Source of the DNA: CAZFHA01 sp964518595
Lineage (GTDB): Bacteria; Bacillota; Clostridia; Saccharofermentanales; Saccharofermentanaceae
Length of the DNA stretch: 64,000 nucleotides
Reading direction: 5' to 3'
Assembly (NCBI GenBank): GCA_964518595.1
Contig: CAZFHA010000005.1
Span: forward strand, 62,001 to 126,000
The notes beneath the pieces were generated by a model. That model worked only from the letters and a program-made list of their open reading frames with translations, did no database searches and had not been told where the DNA came from. Positions 36,880 to 46,324 of the stretch are shown in pieces (the stretch's first letter is position 1; each line of letters opens with the position of its first letter). Made by a program: the position numbers and the translations under genes.

Positions 36880-36935
36880 GGTTTTGGTAGGAATTGTAAC
36901 ACTACGGCTGATTTTATTATTTTAGGAGGCTATTC

Positions 36936-38066
36936 ATGGAACAGACAATTCAACCGACTGGGGGAAACCTCTGGTCACGTGCGCTCAAACCTTGGTGTAA
37001 GAGGGCTCTTCGACGTTATTTGATGGATGCAATGGGGGCAATGGTTTACGGCCTTTTTGCTTCATTACTCATCGGTACGATTCTCAAAACTTTCTTTGGT
37101 TTTTTGCCGGAATCTTTTCTGACTCCTTACTTTGCTCAGATTACCTACTGGACGGGGGCTGCCTCCCCTCTGGTGGGTGCGGCTATTGGTGTCTCCGTGG
37201 CAGCAGGTCTTAAAAGTAAGCCTTTAGCTATTTATACTTCGGCCGTGGTAGGTGGAATCGCCTATATGATGAATGGTATTGATCCGGCTACCGGAGAGAA
37301 AATTGCCGGTGCCATTACCGCCGGTCCGGCCGGTGCGGTAGTTGCCGTCATTATTGCTGCAGAGCTGGGTTCCTTAGTGACAGATAAAACACCCTTTAAT
37401 TTATTGGTAGTCCCGGCTGTTAGCCTATTGTCCGGAACCGCCGCTGCTTTGTTGATTGGTCCGCCTATTGCTGGTTTTATGCAGGGACTAGGCCAAATGG
37501 TTATGTCCGCTACCACTCTTTATCCGCTGCCCATGGGCATTTTGGTGGCGCTGCTGGTAGGATTATCTTTGACGGCACCAATTTCTTCGGCCGCTCTTTG
37601 TGTCATGCTCAACTTATCAGGGCTGGCAGCGGGGGCAGCCACCGCCGGATGCTGTGCCCAAATGATTGGTTTTGCGGTGGCTTCCTTTCGAGAAAACCGT
37701 TGGAGCGGCCTTTTAGCCCAGGGAGTAGGAACCTCTAAGATTCAGTTCCCCAATGTAGTGGCTCATCCTCAGATTCTCATACCGGCTACCTTAGCCTCAG
37801 GGATTGGCGGAGCTTTAGCAACAACGGTCTTTGGCATGACTAACTCGCCCTTAGGTGCGGGCATGGGCACTTGTGGCCTAGTCGGTCCCATTCTGGGTTT
37901 TAAAGATATGGTGGAAGTAGGCGGTGACCAGGCTTTGCCGGTACTTCTATCAATTGCACTGCTTTATTTCATTATTCCTGCGGTTTTGGCCTTAACTATC
38001 TCTGAATTCATGCGTCGCAAGGGATGGCTCAAAGGCGGTGAAATGAAGCTTTCAAAAGAAGTCTAA
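36936..38066 (+). CDS. PTS EIIC-like membrane permease (PTS_EIIC_2 family)
   Basis: 376 residues with about nine or ten hydrophobic segments. The body (DAMGAMVYGLFASLLIGTIL, then AGPAGAVVAVIIAAELGSLV) is typical of the PTS_EIIC_2 family of predicted sugar permeases, which usually lack attached EIIA and EIIB domains. No PTS EIIA, EIIB or sugar enzyme is adjacent. AGGAGG precedes the start. The substrate is unknown. A short Arg-rich cytoplasmic N-terminus (residues 14-28) is visible. The structured leader upstream suggests ligand-dependent expression. Confidence 0.8.
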   Translation: MEQTIQPTGGNLWSRALKPWCKRALRRYLMDAMGAMVYGLFASLLIGTILKTFFGFLPESFLTPYFAQITYWTGAASPLVGAAIGVSVAAGLKSKPLAIYTSAVVGGIAYMMNGIDPATGEKIAGAITAGPAGAVVAVIIAAELGSLVTDKTPFNLLVVPAVSLLSGTAAALLIGPPIAGFMQGLGQMVMSATTLYPLPMGILVALLVGLSLTAPISSAALCVMLNLSGLAAGAATAGCCAQMIGFAVASFRENRWSGLLAQGVGTSKIQFPNVVAHPQILIPATLASGIGGALATTVFGMTNSPLGAGMGTCGLVGPILGFKDMVEVGGDQALPVLLSIALLYFIIPAVLALTISEFMRRKGWLKGGEMKLSKEV

Positions 38067-38105
38067 CGTTCTTCCTTTTTTGCCCCGTTTTCTTTCTTTT
38101 GGCCG

Positions 38106-38114
38106 TGATATAAT
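38106..38114 (+). promoter_or_regulatory. Extended -10 promoter of glmU-pth-mfd
   Basis: TGATATAAT, a TG-extended consensus -10, about 130 bases before glmU. A hairpin (GGCGGAATTA at 38128 with TAATTCCGGCC near 38152) lies in the untranslated leader. Confidence 0.55.
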
Positions 38115-38244
38115 AGTAGGTGATTTAGGCGGAATTACAAGGCGTTAGCTAATTCCGGCCTATTCGCTTGTTTAAAAGCGCTATACCTCCCCTAAGAGGT
38201 TTCATAGATCTCGGAAAGATTTCGAGTAGTAGAAGGAGAACAAA

Positions 38245-39645
38245 ATGGATATTTGCGCAGTAGTTATGGCCGCCGGTGAAGGCACAAGAATGAACTCTAA
38301 ACACTCAAAGGTTATTCACCGGGTAGCAGGAAAGCCCATGATTAGCTGGGTAGCTGAGGCTCTAACAGAAGCCGGTGCTAAGGAACAACTCTATATTGTC
38401 GGCTTTCGCCAAGAAGAGGTTCGGGCTGTTTTGGGTGAGGATGTGGCTTTTGTGCTTCAAGAGAAGCAGCTGGGAACGGGACATGCAGTGATGCAGGCAG
38501 CACCTTTTCTTGAGGGCAGAAATGGCTGTACTATTGTAGCCACCGGTGATGCTCCTATGATTACCGCCGACACTTTACGTAAGGCTTTAGCTATGTTTGA
38601 AGAAGGTGACTATGGTGCAGTAGTAATCACGGCCAAGACAGCTACACCGGGGCAATATGGGCGGGTGATTCGTAACCATGAAGGCAATGTGCAGCGGATT
38701 GTGGAAGCCCAGGAAGCTACGCCGGAAGAAAAGGCAGTGGAAGAGATCAATTCTTCAATCTATTTCTATAAGACCCCCCTTCTCCTTTCTGCCTTAGGCC
38801 GCATGGAAGCAGCTAACAAGAAGCAAGAATATTACCTGCCTGATACCATTGAAATTTTGATTAAAGATGGGCAAAGAGTGGGGGCTTTTGTTACAGAATT
38901 TGACGAAATTCGGGGAATTAATGACCGCATTGACTTGCATGAAATTGGCTGCTTGTTGAACCGGAGAATTTGTCGAAATCTGATGCTCTCAGGGGTGCAG
39001 ATTGTAGATGTGGATTCTACTTGGATTGATCCCGGAGTGACTATTGGCCGAGATACCATTATCCGTCCTTTTACCCTCCTAAAGGGTGATACCCATATTG
39101 GCGAAGATTGTATCATTGGACCGCAAAGTCGACTTCAAGATGTGACCGTAGGTGATGGTACTACCTTTCTTTATTCCGTGGCTTCGCAGTGTGAAATCGG
39201 ACGCAATTGCCGCCTGGGGCCTTTCAGTCACGTCCGCCCGGATTCCAAGTTAGGCGATAATATTACCATTGGCGCTTACGTAGAGATTAAGAATTCCAGT
39301 CTGGGCGATTATACCCGAGCTGTCCATCATACGTACATTGGTGATGCTCAGGTAGGCAAAAATGTTAATTTTGGCTGTGGAACGGTTACTTGTAACTATG
39401 ATGGTCTGGATAAGACCGATTGTATCATTGGCGATAACGTCTTTATTGGGGGAAACTCCAACTTGATTTCTCCCGTGGTGCTCCATGATAATTCCTATGT
39501 GGCAGCAGGTTCTACTATTACGGATGATGTGCCGCCCTTGAGTCTAGCGATTGCCCGTAATCATCAAGTGGTGAAAGAAAACTGGGTACTGCATAAGAAC
39601 CGGATTCGGGAAGCGAAACTCATGCCCACAGAACGGGAGTGGTAG
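38245..39645 (+). CDS. glmU: Bifunctional GlmU: N-acetylglucosamine-1-P uridyltransferase / glucosamine-1-P acetyltransferase
   Basis: 466 residues, full length. The N-terminal half is the uridyltransferase (VVMAAGEGTRMNSKHSKVIHRVAGKPM, then QLGTGHAV). The C-terminal half is a left-handed beta-helix of hexapeptide repeats with the acetyltransferase signature NFGCGTVTCNYDG. It makes UDP-GlcNAc for peptidoglycan and other glycans. AGAAGGAG precedes the ATG. pth starts one base after the glmU stop, and mfd overlaps pth, giving an operon. Confidence 0.95.
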   Translation: MDICAVVMAAGEGTRMNSKHSKVIHRVAGKPMISWVAEALTEAGAKEQLYIVGFRQEEVRAVLGEDVAFVLQEKQLGTGHAVMQAAPFLEGRNGCTIVATGDAPMITADTLRKALAMFEEGDYGAVVITAKTATPGQYGRVIRNHEGNVQRIVEAQEATPEEKAVEEINSSIYFYKTPLLLSALGRMEAANKKQEYYLPDTIEILIKDGQRVGAFVTEFDEIRGINDRIDLHEIGCLLNRRICRNLMLSGVQIVDVDSTWIDPGVTIGRDTIIRPFTLLKGDTHIGEDCIIGPQSRLQDVTVGDGTTFLYSVASQCEIGRNCRLGPFSHVRPDSKLGDNITIGAYVEIKNSSLGDYTRAVHHTYIGDAQVGKNVNFGCGTVTCNYDGLDKTDCIIGDNVFIGGNSNLISPVVLHDNSYVAAGSTITDDVPPLSLAIARNHQVVKENWVLHKNRIREAKLMPTEREW

Positions 39646-39646
39646 G

Positions 39647-40180
39647 ATGCGTTTAATAGTTGGACTGGGGAATCCCGGAAGTCGATATACCTATACTTGG
39701 CATAATTGTGGTTTTTTGGCTATCGAAGTTTTAGCCCAACGCCATAAACTGGTTTTAAATAAGACGAAGTTTCAAGGGGAGTACACCCAAGGCAGTATCA
39801 AGGGCGAGAAGGTCATGCTACTGCGTCCTCATACCTATATGAATTTGTCGGGAGAAAGTATTCGAGAAGCGGCGGCCTTCTTTAAAATCCCCCCAGCGGA
39901 TGTTCTGGTGATTTATGATGATATTGATCTGCCTATGGGGAGTCTGCGTTTTCGTAGTAGTGGCGGACCGGGAACCCACAATGGGATGAAATCTATTATT
40001 AGTTGTTTAGGGACACAGGATTTTCCTCGACTTAGGATCGGCTGTGGCCCCGTTCCCAAAGAATGGGATTTAGCGGACTATGTTTTGTCAGAAATACCTA
40101 AAGACCGGCAGGAAGAAATGTTTTCTATTTTTGTACAGGCAGCGGAGCGAGCGGAGGCTTGGTTAGAGGAGTCCTTATGA
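39647..40180 (+). CDS. pth: Peptidyl-tRNA hydrolase
   Basis: 177 residues, slightly short of the usual 185-195. MRLIVGLGNPGSRY and WHNCGF (catalytic His near residue 20) open the protein. YDDIDLPMGSLRFRSSGGPGTHNGMKSII contains the conserved Asp and the substrate-binding loop in sense. It recycles peptidyl-tRNA released from stalled ribosomes. Its stop overlaps the mfd start by four bases (ATGA). Confidence 0.94.
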   Translation: MRLIVGLGNPGSRYTYTWHNCGFLAIEVLAQRHKLVLNKTKFQGEYTQGSIKGEKVMLLRPHTYMNLSGESIREAAAFFKIPPADVLVIYDDIDLPMGSLRFRSSGGPGTHNGMKSIISCLGTQDFPRLRIGCGPVPKEWDLADYVLSEIPKDRQEEMFSIFVQAAERAEAWLEESL

Positions 40181-43100
40181 GTGAGGAGAAGCAGGAAAGT
40201 TTAGATTATTCACAGGTAGAGAGCCTTTTGGCACAGGCTCTTAAGGACCCAATTTTCCAGAATATCGTTGATTTTATCGAAAAAGATCCGGCTTTTAGTC
40301 CGGAGGGGCGTCGTCGTCAGCTTAATCATCACCTGAATATCAGTGGTATGGTAGATAGCCAGAAGGCGTATGTGATTGCTGCACTTGCGGCTCATACTGG
40401 GTTTCAGCCTGTGGTATTAGTGGCGGATGAGCTCCGTGCCCGGAGTTTACAAAAAGACCTTCAGGCTTTTATATCTGGTGAAATTCTTATTCTACGCCAG
40501 CGGGATGTTAATTTGGCCGACATGGATGCCTCCAGCCGGGAAAGTGAATTGGCTCGAGCGGCAGTTCTGCGGCGGATTCTGACCGGTGACTTTGGGGGTG
40601 TCATTTTGACAGCCGCATCGTTGCTCCATCGATTACCCCCTGCGCAGAGCTTTCAGGCGCTAACGGTTTCCCTAAAGATTGGTCGTCAGGTCAGACCAGA
40701 GGATCTGGCTCTGAAACTCTTGCGGATGGGTTATGAACGGGTGCGGCAAGTGGAAGGGGAAGGCGAGTTCGCCCGGCGAGGGGACGTCTTTGATGTGTAT
40801 CCACCGGGAGCACTGCCTTTGCGAATTTCTTTCTTTGATGACGATATTGATCAGATTAAGACCTTTAATTCCGAAGACCAGCGCTCCATTGGTCAGCTAA
40901 CTGAAGCCGAAATTCCCCCGGCACGGGAGATTTTTTTGCCGGAACAGACCGATAAATTAGCGGCTAAAGTTCTGCAAGAAGTGGAAGAGGCTAGGCTGCA
41001 AGCCTTACATAACGGGGCAGACCGTAATGTCATTGAGACACTAGGGCGTTTGGGGGTCTTTGATGCGGAGCGTATTCACGAGCAAATGATTTTCCCGGGA
41101 ATCGAAAAGTGGCTGCCACTTTTACTTCCGGAAGCGCAGAGCGCCTTAGCCTATGTGCGTCAGTCGAAAACGCTCTTGTTTCTAGATGAAGGTGCTACCT
41201 TCCGAAAACGGCTGGATGGTGCTCAGGCGGATTTTGCCCAGCACTTTACCAACTTATTTGAAAAAGGACAAGTAACAGCATTGGCTGAGGAAGCCATCTT
41301 TAAAGGTAGTGAGATCTTTAAGGAACTTGACCAAAAAGGTTCCGTAATAGCCCTAGCCTCTTTAGGAACTTCCGGGAATGGACTGCCGGGAGGCGATAGT
41401 TTTTCCATCAAGGGAAGAGCCTCGGATAGTTTTAGAGGCCATGAAGAAAAACTGGTTGAACTCTTGGAACAACGTCGAAGTCAGGGGCTTGCTACCGCTT
41501 TATTGGCTGGTACAGGTACCCGGGCGGAACGGCTGCGGTTATTTTTGGTAGAGCGTGGTAGCTTTGGTGATATTTCCGCTCTCAATTTGCCCAGCGGCTT
41601 TGAATATCCTGCTGCCGGACTTCTGGTAGTGGGTACCCAGGATATATTCGGGGTTGAGCGCCCCTTACGGAAGAAAAAGCGTCAAGGGATGCATATCGAC
41701 TTGTTTAGCGACTTGGTGCCTGGAGAGCTGGTGGTTCATGACCAGCACGGTATTGGTCGTTATGATGGTATGGTTAACCTGGAAAGTGGCGGCAATCGTA
41801 GGGATTATCTGAAGATCACCTATGCTGCGGAGGATTCCCTCTATATATCCATGGAAAATCTGGATCAAATCCAGAAATACGTCGGCTCTGAGGGTCGAAC
41901 GCCCAAGCTTTCACGTCTGGGCGGGCAAGAGTGGAACCGAATGAAAGAGAAGGCCAGAGGTTCCATTCGGAAGCTGGCCATTGACTTGATTGCCCTATAT
42001 GCCAGCCGACAAGCCGCACGGGGCTTTGCCTTTTCCAAAGATACCGTCTGGCAACGGGAGTTTGAGGAAGACTTTCCCTACCAGGAGACCGACGACCAGT
42101 TGGCAGCTATTGCCGATATTAAAAGTGATATGGAAAGCGACAAAATTATGGATCGCCTCCTCTGTGGGGATGTGGGCTTTGGCAAGACGGAAGTAGCCTT
42201 TCGGGCGATTTTCAAGTGTGTTATGGATAGTCGCCAAGCCATCCTATTAGCCCCTACCACTGTGCTAGTTCAGCAACATTTCGAAAATCTCAAGAAGCGT
42301 ACAGCCGCTTTTCCCATAAAAATTGGTCTATTGTCGCGGTTTGCTTCTCAAGCCATGATTAAGCAGACAATCAAGGGGCTGGCCGAGGGTTCAATTGATG
42401 TTGTAGTAGGAACGCATCGGGTTTTGTCCAAGGATATCCGACCCAAGGACTTAGGACTCTTAGTGGTAGACGAAGAACAGCGCTTTGGTGTGGAACACAA
42501 AGAAAGACTAAAGACCTTCCGCCATTCGGTGGATGTTTTAACCCTTTCAGCTACACCAATTCCCAGAACGTTACACATGTCCTTGGCAGGAATTCGGGAC
42601 ATCTCGGTGTTGGAAGAGCCGCCTCTGGATCGACGTCCGGTGCAGACCTATGTTATGGAATACGAACCGGAAATGATTCAGGAAGCCTGTCTCCGCGAGA
42701 TCTCCCGTCAAGGTCAAGTCTTTTATCTATTTAATGACACCCATCGGATTCAAGAAAAAGTTGCCGAACTAGAAAAAGCTATGCCCGGAGCCCGGATATT
42801 TTATGCCCACGGCAAAATGGGCGAGCGGCAACTAGAGACTATTATCGAAGGCTTTGTAGCTCATGAAGCCGATATTCTGGTGTGCACTACTATCATTGAG
42901 TCCGGCATTGATATGCCCACGGTTAATACAATTATTGTAGAAAATGCCGACCGCTTCGGCTTGGCACAACTGTATCAATTACGGGGGCGGGTGGGGCGGT
43001 CTGACCGTCAGGCCTACGCCTACATTACCTACCAGAAGGAAAAAATTCTAACGGAAGTGGCGGAAAAGCGCCTGGTGGCGATTCGTGATTTTACCGAACT

Positions 43101-43728
43101 GGGTTCCGGTATCAAAATTGCACTGAAAGACCTGGAAGTGCGGGGCGCCGGTAATCTCTTGGGCGGTGAGCAACATGGTCAAATGGATGTCATTGGTTAT
43201 GAACTCTACTGTCGAATGCTGGAAGAAGAGGTCAAAACCCTACAGGGCGAACTACCCCAGCAGAAAGAAAATCCGGTGGTGGTGGAAATGGAAGGAGATG
43301 CTTACATTGCGCCCCGTTATATTCCCGACGACGGTCAGCGCATGGATGCCTATCGCCGTCTTAGTAACATTGCCACGGATAAGGAATACATGGATGTGTT
43401 GGATGAACTTCTGGATCGCTTCGGTGAGATTCCCCCTCAAGTGGAGACTCTGGCCAATGTATCCTTTATCCGGCACAGTGCGGCAAAGATGGGCTTTCAG
43501 CGCGTTACGATTAAGCCTGCCAAAGTCTTTCTCTATTACCGCGAAAACTATAAGCCCGACATTCAGCAACTGAGCCAGCTACTGGAACATCCTGACTATA
43601 AGGGGCGAATTCTTCTGTCAGCCATGCAAAAGCCCTATCTGCAGTACAATCCAGCACCGGCGGACCAGCGAGATATCAGTGGTCAGGTGAAGCGGCTCTT
43701 ACTGCTGTTAGCGGGGGAAGAAGCTTAG
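40177..43728 (+). CDS. mfd: Transcription-repair coupling factor Mfd
   Basis: 1183 residues from the ATG at 40177. The N-terminal UvrB-like region is followed by the RNA polymerase-interacting domain (GELVVHDQHGIGRYDGM near residue 515) and a superfamily 2 translocase. The latter has Walker A GDVGFGKTEVAFRA near 665, DEEQRFG, SATPIPRTLHMS, and the TRG motif region. A C-terminal autoinhibitory domain closes it. It removes stalled RNA polymerase at DNA lesions and recruits UvrA. The glmU-pth-mfd order is common in Bacillota. The 3' end overlaps the convergent gene by 21 bases. Confidence 0.95.
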   Translation: MSEEKQESLDYSQVESLLAQALKDPIFQNIVDFIEKDPAFSPEGRRRQLNHHLNISGMVDSQKAYVIAALAAHTGFQPVVLVADELRARSLQKDLQAFISGEILILRQRDVNLADMDASSRESELARAAVLRRILTGDFGGVILTAASLLHRLPPAQSFQALTVSLKIGRQVRPEDLALKLLRMGYERVRQVEGEGEFARRGDVFDVYPPGALPLRISFFDDDIDQIKTFNSEDQRSIGQLTEAEIPPAREIFLPEQTDKLAAKVLQEVEEARLQALHNGADRNVIETLGRLGVFDAERIHEQMIFPGIEKWLPLLLPEAQSALAYVRQSKTLLFLDEGATFRKRLDGAQADFAQHFTNLFEKGQVTALAEEAIFKGSEIFKELDQKGSVIALASLGTSGNGLPGGDSFSIKGRASDSFRGHEEKLVELLEQRRSQGLATALLAGTGTRAERLRLFLVERGSFGDISALNLPSGFEYPAAGLLVVGTQDIFGVERPLRKKKRQGMHIDLFSDLVPGELVVHDQHGIGRYDGMVNLESGGNRRDYLKITYAAEDSLYISMENLDQIQKYVGSEGRTPKLSRLGGQEWNRMKEKARGSIRKLAIDLIALYASRQAARGFAFSKDTVWQREFEEDFPYQETDDQLAAIADIKSDMESDKIMDRLLCGDVGFGKTEVAFRAIFKCVMDSRQAILLAPTTVLVQQHFENLKKRTAAFPIKIGLLSRFASQAMIKQTIKGLAEGSIDVVVGTHRVLSKDIRPKDLGLLVVDEEQRFGVEHKERLKTFRHSVDVLTLSATPIPRTLHMSLAGIRDISVLEEPPLDRRPVQTYVMEYEPEMIQEACLREISRQGQVFYLFNDTHRIQEKVAELEKAMPGARIFYAHGKMGERQLETIIEGFVAHEADILVCTTIIESGIDMPTVNTIIVENADRFGLAQLYQLRGRVGRSDRQAYAYITYQKEKILTEVAEKRLVAIRDFTELGSGIKIALKDLEVRGAGNLLGGEQHGQMDVIGYELYCRMLEEEVKTLQGELPQQKENPVVVEMEGDAYIAPRYIPDDGQRMDAYRRLSNIATDKEYMDVLDELLDRFGEIPPQVETLANVSFIRHSAAKMGFQRVTIKPAKVFLYYRENYKPDIQQLSQLLEHPDYKGRILLSAMQKPYLQYNPAPADQRDISGQVKRLLLLLAGEEA

Positions 43729-44895
43729 GCCAGGGTTTTTCTTTGCCTTTTGGCTCCATTCCTGATATGGACTTTGTTCCCCAGGAAGGACAATATTATG
43801 TTCGTCCATATAAGAGTAAATCGCTTCTAAGGCTTGTTTGGCACGAATTTCAGGCGGGATTGCTAAGCAGAATTCTCTGCGAACGTTTTGCCAAAGCGGT
43901 GTTGTTGAGTCGCGGAAGGAGTTCAGACATCTTAGACGAGAAGGGACCCTAGTGATTGGCTGAAAGTTATCATCGGCTAGAATGGCAATGCCTTCAATGT
44001 AATTAGTAAATGAGTCTCCGCCATTGCCATAGACTACGCGAAGATTTTCATCCCAAAAGCCAATATATTTGGCTTGACTCCAAGGAATAAAAAAAGTGTT
44101 AAAGGTAATTCCGCGAGGGTCAACAAGGAGAGTATAATTTTTTCGGCGAATCAGCCAGATAAGCTCTAACAAGTAGAGGGAAACAATAATGGGCAAATAC
44201 AGTCCACCAAACCCTAGCCCCTCTGGGAGAAGGATCTCACCGCTGATAGACTGAAATGGAAATGCGAAAATTCCTAGTAAGAGAGTTGCAATAAGCGCTG
44301 AGACAAGAATGACAACTGCCAAGAGCTTTTTACGATAGCGACTAGAGTTTTGAATCATTAGAGTATTTCCCTCCAGAAGAATGCTCGCTGAATCTTGAAC
44401 AAAAGACGGCTCCTTTAGAGGTAGGCCTCTCAGTTCCTGGCGAATAAACTGATCTAGCAATTGAAGACCAAATCGCTTCAATTCCTGCACTTTAAAAAAA
44501 TGAAGATAAATTACCCCTGCCAAAATCATACAAATTCCAATCATTTTATAGATTAAGGGCGCTGAAAGAATAATAAGGGGCAGCCAAAGAGAACACCACA
44601 TTAGCAGCAGGATATAAAGATAAATCGTTGATGGAGGGATCGGGGTATGTACTCGGACTTCATTATCAAAAGTAAGATAAAAGGTTCTGGCAGCCCCTAA
44701 ACGCCAAGGTTTGTATTGACTCCTATAGGAGTAACGTCCAAGTGTGTGAATTTTCAACTTTTTCTGGCGATTTGGTTTTGTTTTTGAAATGATGCAATAG
44801 TTTCGACCGCCCAGATCAGAAAAATCTGCTTTCTCCCATATTTCTTCGCAACGTTCAATAGGAAGCAGAGAAAAATAACGCCTTGATTTTTTCAT
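43708..44895 (-). CDS. Membrane protein of unknown function
   Basis: 395 residues from the ATG at 44895, preceded by GGGGTGA. Two pairs of hydrophobic segments (about residues 97-137 and 190-250) divide the chain into a basic N-terminal region, a central cytoplasmic part and a C-terminal part of about 150 residues. The last part resembles YcxB/PH-like membrane-associated domains in general pattern (a strand-rich LLVDPRGITFNTFFIPWSQAKYIGF). I do not recognise a family with confidence. It converges on mfd. Confidence 0.6.
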   Translation of the reverse strand: MKKSRRYFSLLPIERCEEIWEKADFSDLGGRNYCIISKTKPNRQKKLKIHTLGRYSYRSQYKPWRLGAARTFYLTFDNEVRVHTPIPPSTIYLYILLLMWCSLWLPLIILSAPLIYKMIGICMILAGVIYLHFFKVQELKRFGLQLLDQFIRQELRGLPLKEPSFVQDSASILLEGNTLMIQNSSRYRKKLLAVVILVSALIATLLLGIFAFPFQSISGEILLPEGLGFGGLYLPIIVSLYLLELIWLIRRKNYTLLVDPRGITFNTFFIPWSQAKYIGFWDENLRVVYGNGGDSFTNYIEGIAILADDNFQPITRVPSRLRCLNSFRDSTTPLWQNVRREFCLAIPPEIRAKQALEAIYSYMDEHNIVLPGEQSPYQEWSQKAKKNPGLSFFPR

Positions 44896-45048
44896 AATAT
44901 TCACCCCAATAAAATAATAAAACTTTTAGAAGTATAGCACTTTTAAAAGGGGAGATAAATAGTATCCTCTTTTTGAAGTATGCTCATGACCGATTGTAAG
45001 GAGAACCCTTTCAGTCTTGCCTTTAAATCAATAAGCTAAGGAGAAATA

Positions 45049-45993
45049 CTAGATTTTAAAATCCACCCCTTCAACCAATCTCCAAAACTCATCCAAATAC
45101 CCATAGCCCACAAAGGTTCCCTCAGCCACCATCCCTTGAATTTCCGTTGAAGAAGCCGCTTTGGCCGCTATAGTCTCACCTTCCTGAAAAATAATCTCAG
45201 AAAGATCATAATCCTGCCGAAAGAGCCAGATATCACAAAAGCTATCACTACGTTGTTCCACCAGTACGCACCGACCCTTTTCCGGCGACAACGTTAAGCC
45301 CGTCTCTTCCTGCATCTCTCGTAGAGCTGCTGTGAGACTATCATCTCCGGTGACGGCTGACCCAGCCGTACAGGCCCACATCAGAGGATTACCTTTGTTG
45401 GGGGCTCTTTGGGTAATCAGAAAATTTCCCTGGGAATTTTGCAGCCACACATGTACGACTACATGATAATCCCCTTTAGCCAAAGGCTCTCCCCGAGGAT
45501 GACGCCTTCCGGTTACATTTCGCTTCTGGTCGTAGACATCCCAAATTTCATCCTTGGCAGATTGACGATTCAGCCAGCCTTGAAGCTGTTCATATTGTAA
45601 GGGCAGAACTTCAGGAAAGCGTAGCTGGGCAGGGAGCCTGGGGAAAAGTGCAATCTCCGCCATTTCAAAGTTTGGCAGTTCATCCAGTTGTTGAATTTGA
45701 GCCAAAAAGCATTGTCCCCGTGATTCACCGCTTTCGCTTTGGATGAGGTAGTCAAAAGCGGCTTCCAATTCATAGGCTAAGGCTCCGGTCTCTTCATAAA
45801 GTTCCCTGTGGGCTGCCTCCAGAGGCGTTTCGCCCGGCTCAATGTGACCGCCGGGTGCTTCATAGGTCTGGCGGTTTTTGCCACGGCAAAAGAGCCACTT
45901 TTCTTGAAAACGGGCAAAAATGATTACCAACTGGTAGGTTTTTAGTTCACCTAGGGGGAAAAAATCCACGGTTACTTTAGGTTTATCTGACAT
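45049..45993 (-). CDS. Protein with two Nudix hydrolase domains
   Basis: 314 residues from the ATG at 45993, with GAGGAAG five bases upstream; longer readings have no ribosome site. The first Nudix box is canonical: GGHIEPGETPLEAAHRELYEETGA near residue 50, in two overlapping parts. The second, near residue 215, reads GSAVTGDDSLTAALREMQEETGL, which keeps REmQEETG but has DD in place of GE at the start. The second domain (EIWDVYDQKRNVTGRRHPRG, then HVVVHVWLQNSQGNFLITQR) resembles the isopentenyl-diphosphate isomerase-like/YfcD group. Substrates are unknown. Confidence 0.85.
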   Translation of the reverse strand: MSDKPKVTVDFFPLGELKTYQLVIIFARFQEKWLFCRGKNRQTYEAPGGHIEPGETPLEAAHRELYEETGALAYELEAAFDYLIQSESGESRGQCFLAQIQQLDELPNFEMAEIALFPRLPAQLRFPEVLPLQYEQLQGWLNRQSAKDEIWDVYDQKRNVTGRRHPRGEPLAKGDYHVVVHVWLQNSQGNFLITQRAPNKGNPLMWACTAGSAVTGDDSLTAALREMQEETGLTLSPEKGRCVLVEQRSDSFCDIWLFRQDYDLSEIIFQEGETIAAKAASSTEIQGMVAEGTFVGYGYLDEFWRLVEGVDFKI

Positions 45994-46324
45994 AATCTTC
46001 CTCGCAATTGCCAACATTCGCTTCCTGGAAGCCCAGATAAAGGGGGGATAAAAGCAAATTGGCTCTAATTTTATCAAGTAAGAGCCCTTAGACTCACTTA
46101 AAAGTATTATACTAAAATATACTTGGGATGCAGGCAGTCTTTTTATACATTTGGTCTGCGTTTCCACTATGTAACTTATAGAGAGCAAATGAGAAAGCGG
46201 TTATAAGGTGACAGCTAACGTCTGTTCTAAGGATCGCCAACCTCTCGCAGGATTGATTTATTAGAGTGAAACTCTTACAATATAGAAATTGTAGAAAAAT
46301 ATGTCAGTGAGAGGGAGTTAAGCT
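45994..46324. other. Divergent intergenic region before the O-acetylation genes
   Basis: 331 bases with the promoter at 46253-46281 and AT-rich sequence that should hold the Nudix-gene promoter on the other strand. No gene seen. Confidence 0.5.
46253..46281 (+). promoter_or_regulatory. Promoter of the O-acetylation pair
   Basis: TTGATT (46253-46258), 17 bases, TACAAT (46276-46281), about 45 bases before the TTG start. Confidence 0.6.

Larger units (their letters stand above)
36589..36935. other. Intergenic region with terminator and structured leader
   Basis: 347 bases. It holds a strong terminator (36621-36663), a 10-codon leader peptide gene (36749-36781) and two hairpins (36794-36812, 36858-36879) before the permease gene. 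Confidence 0.6.

Noticed and set aside
36720..36900. Cobalamin, THF or other known riboswitch
   Set aside because: GGTGAAT and GGTGCGATTCC recall parts of cobalamin leaders, but the conserved GCCACTG core and overall order are missing.
43166..43573. 135-codon frame on the plus strand
   Set aside because: Alternative frame of mfd rich in Trp and Met, not a real protein.
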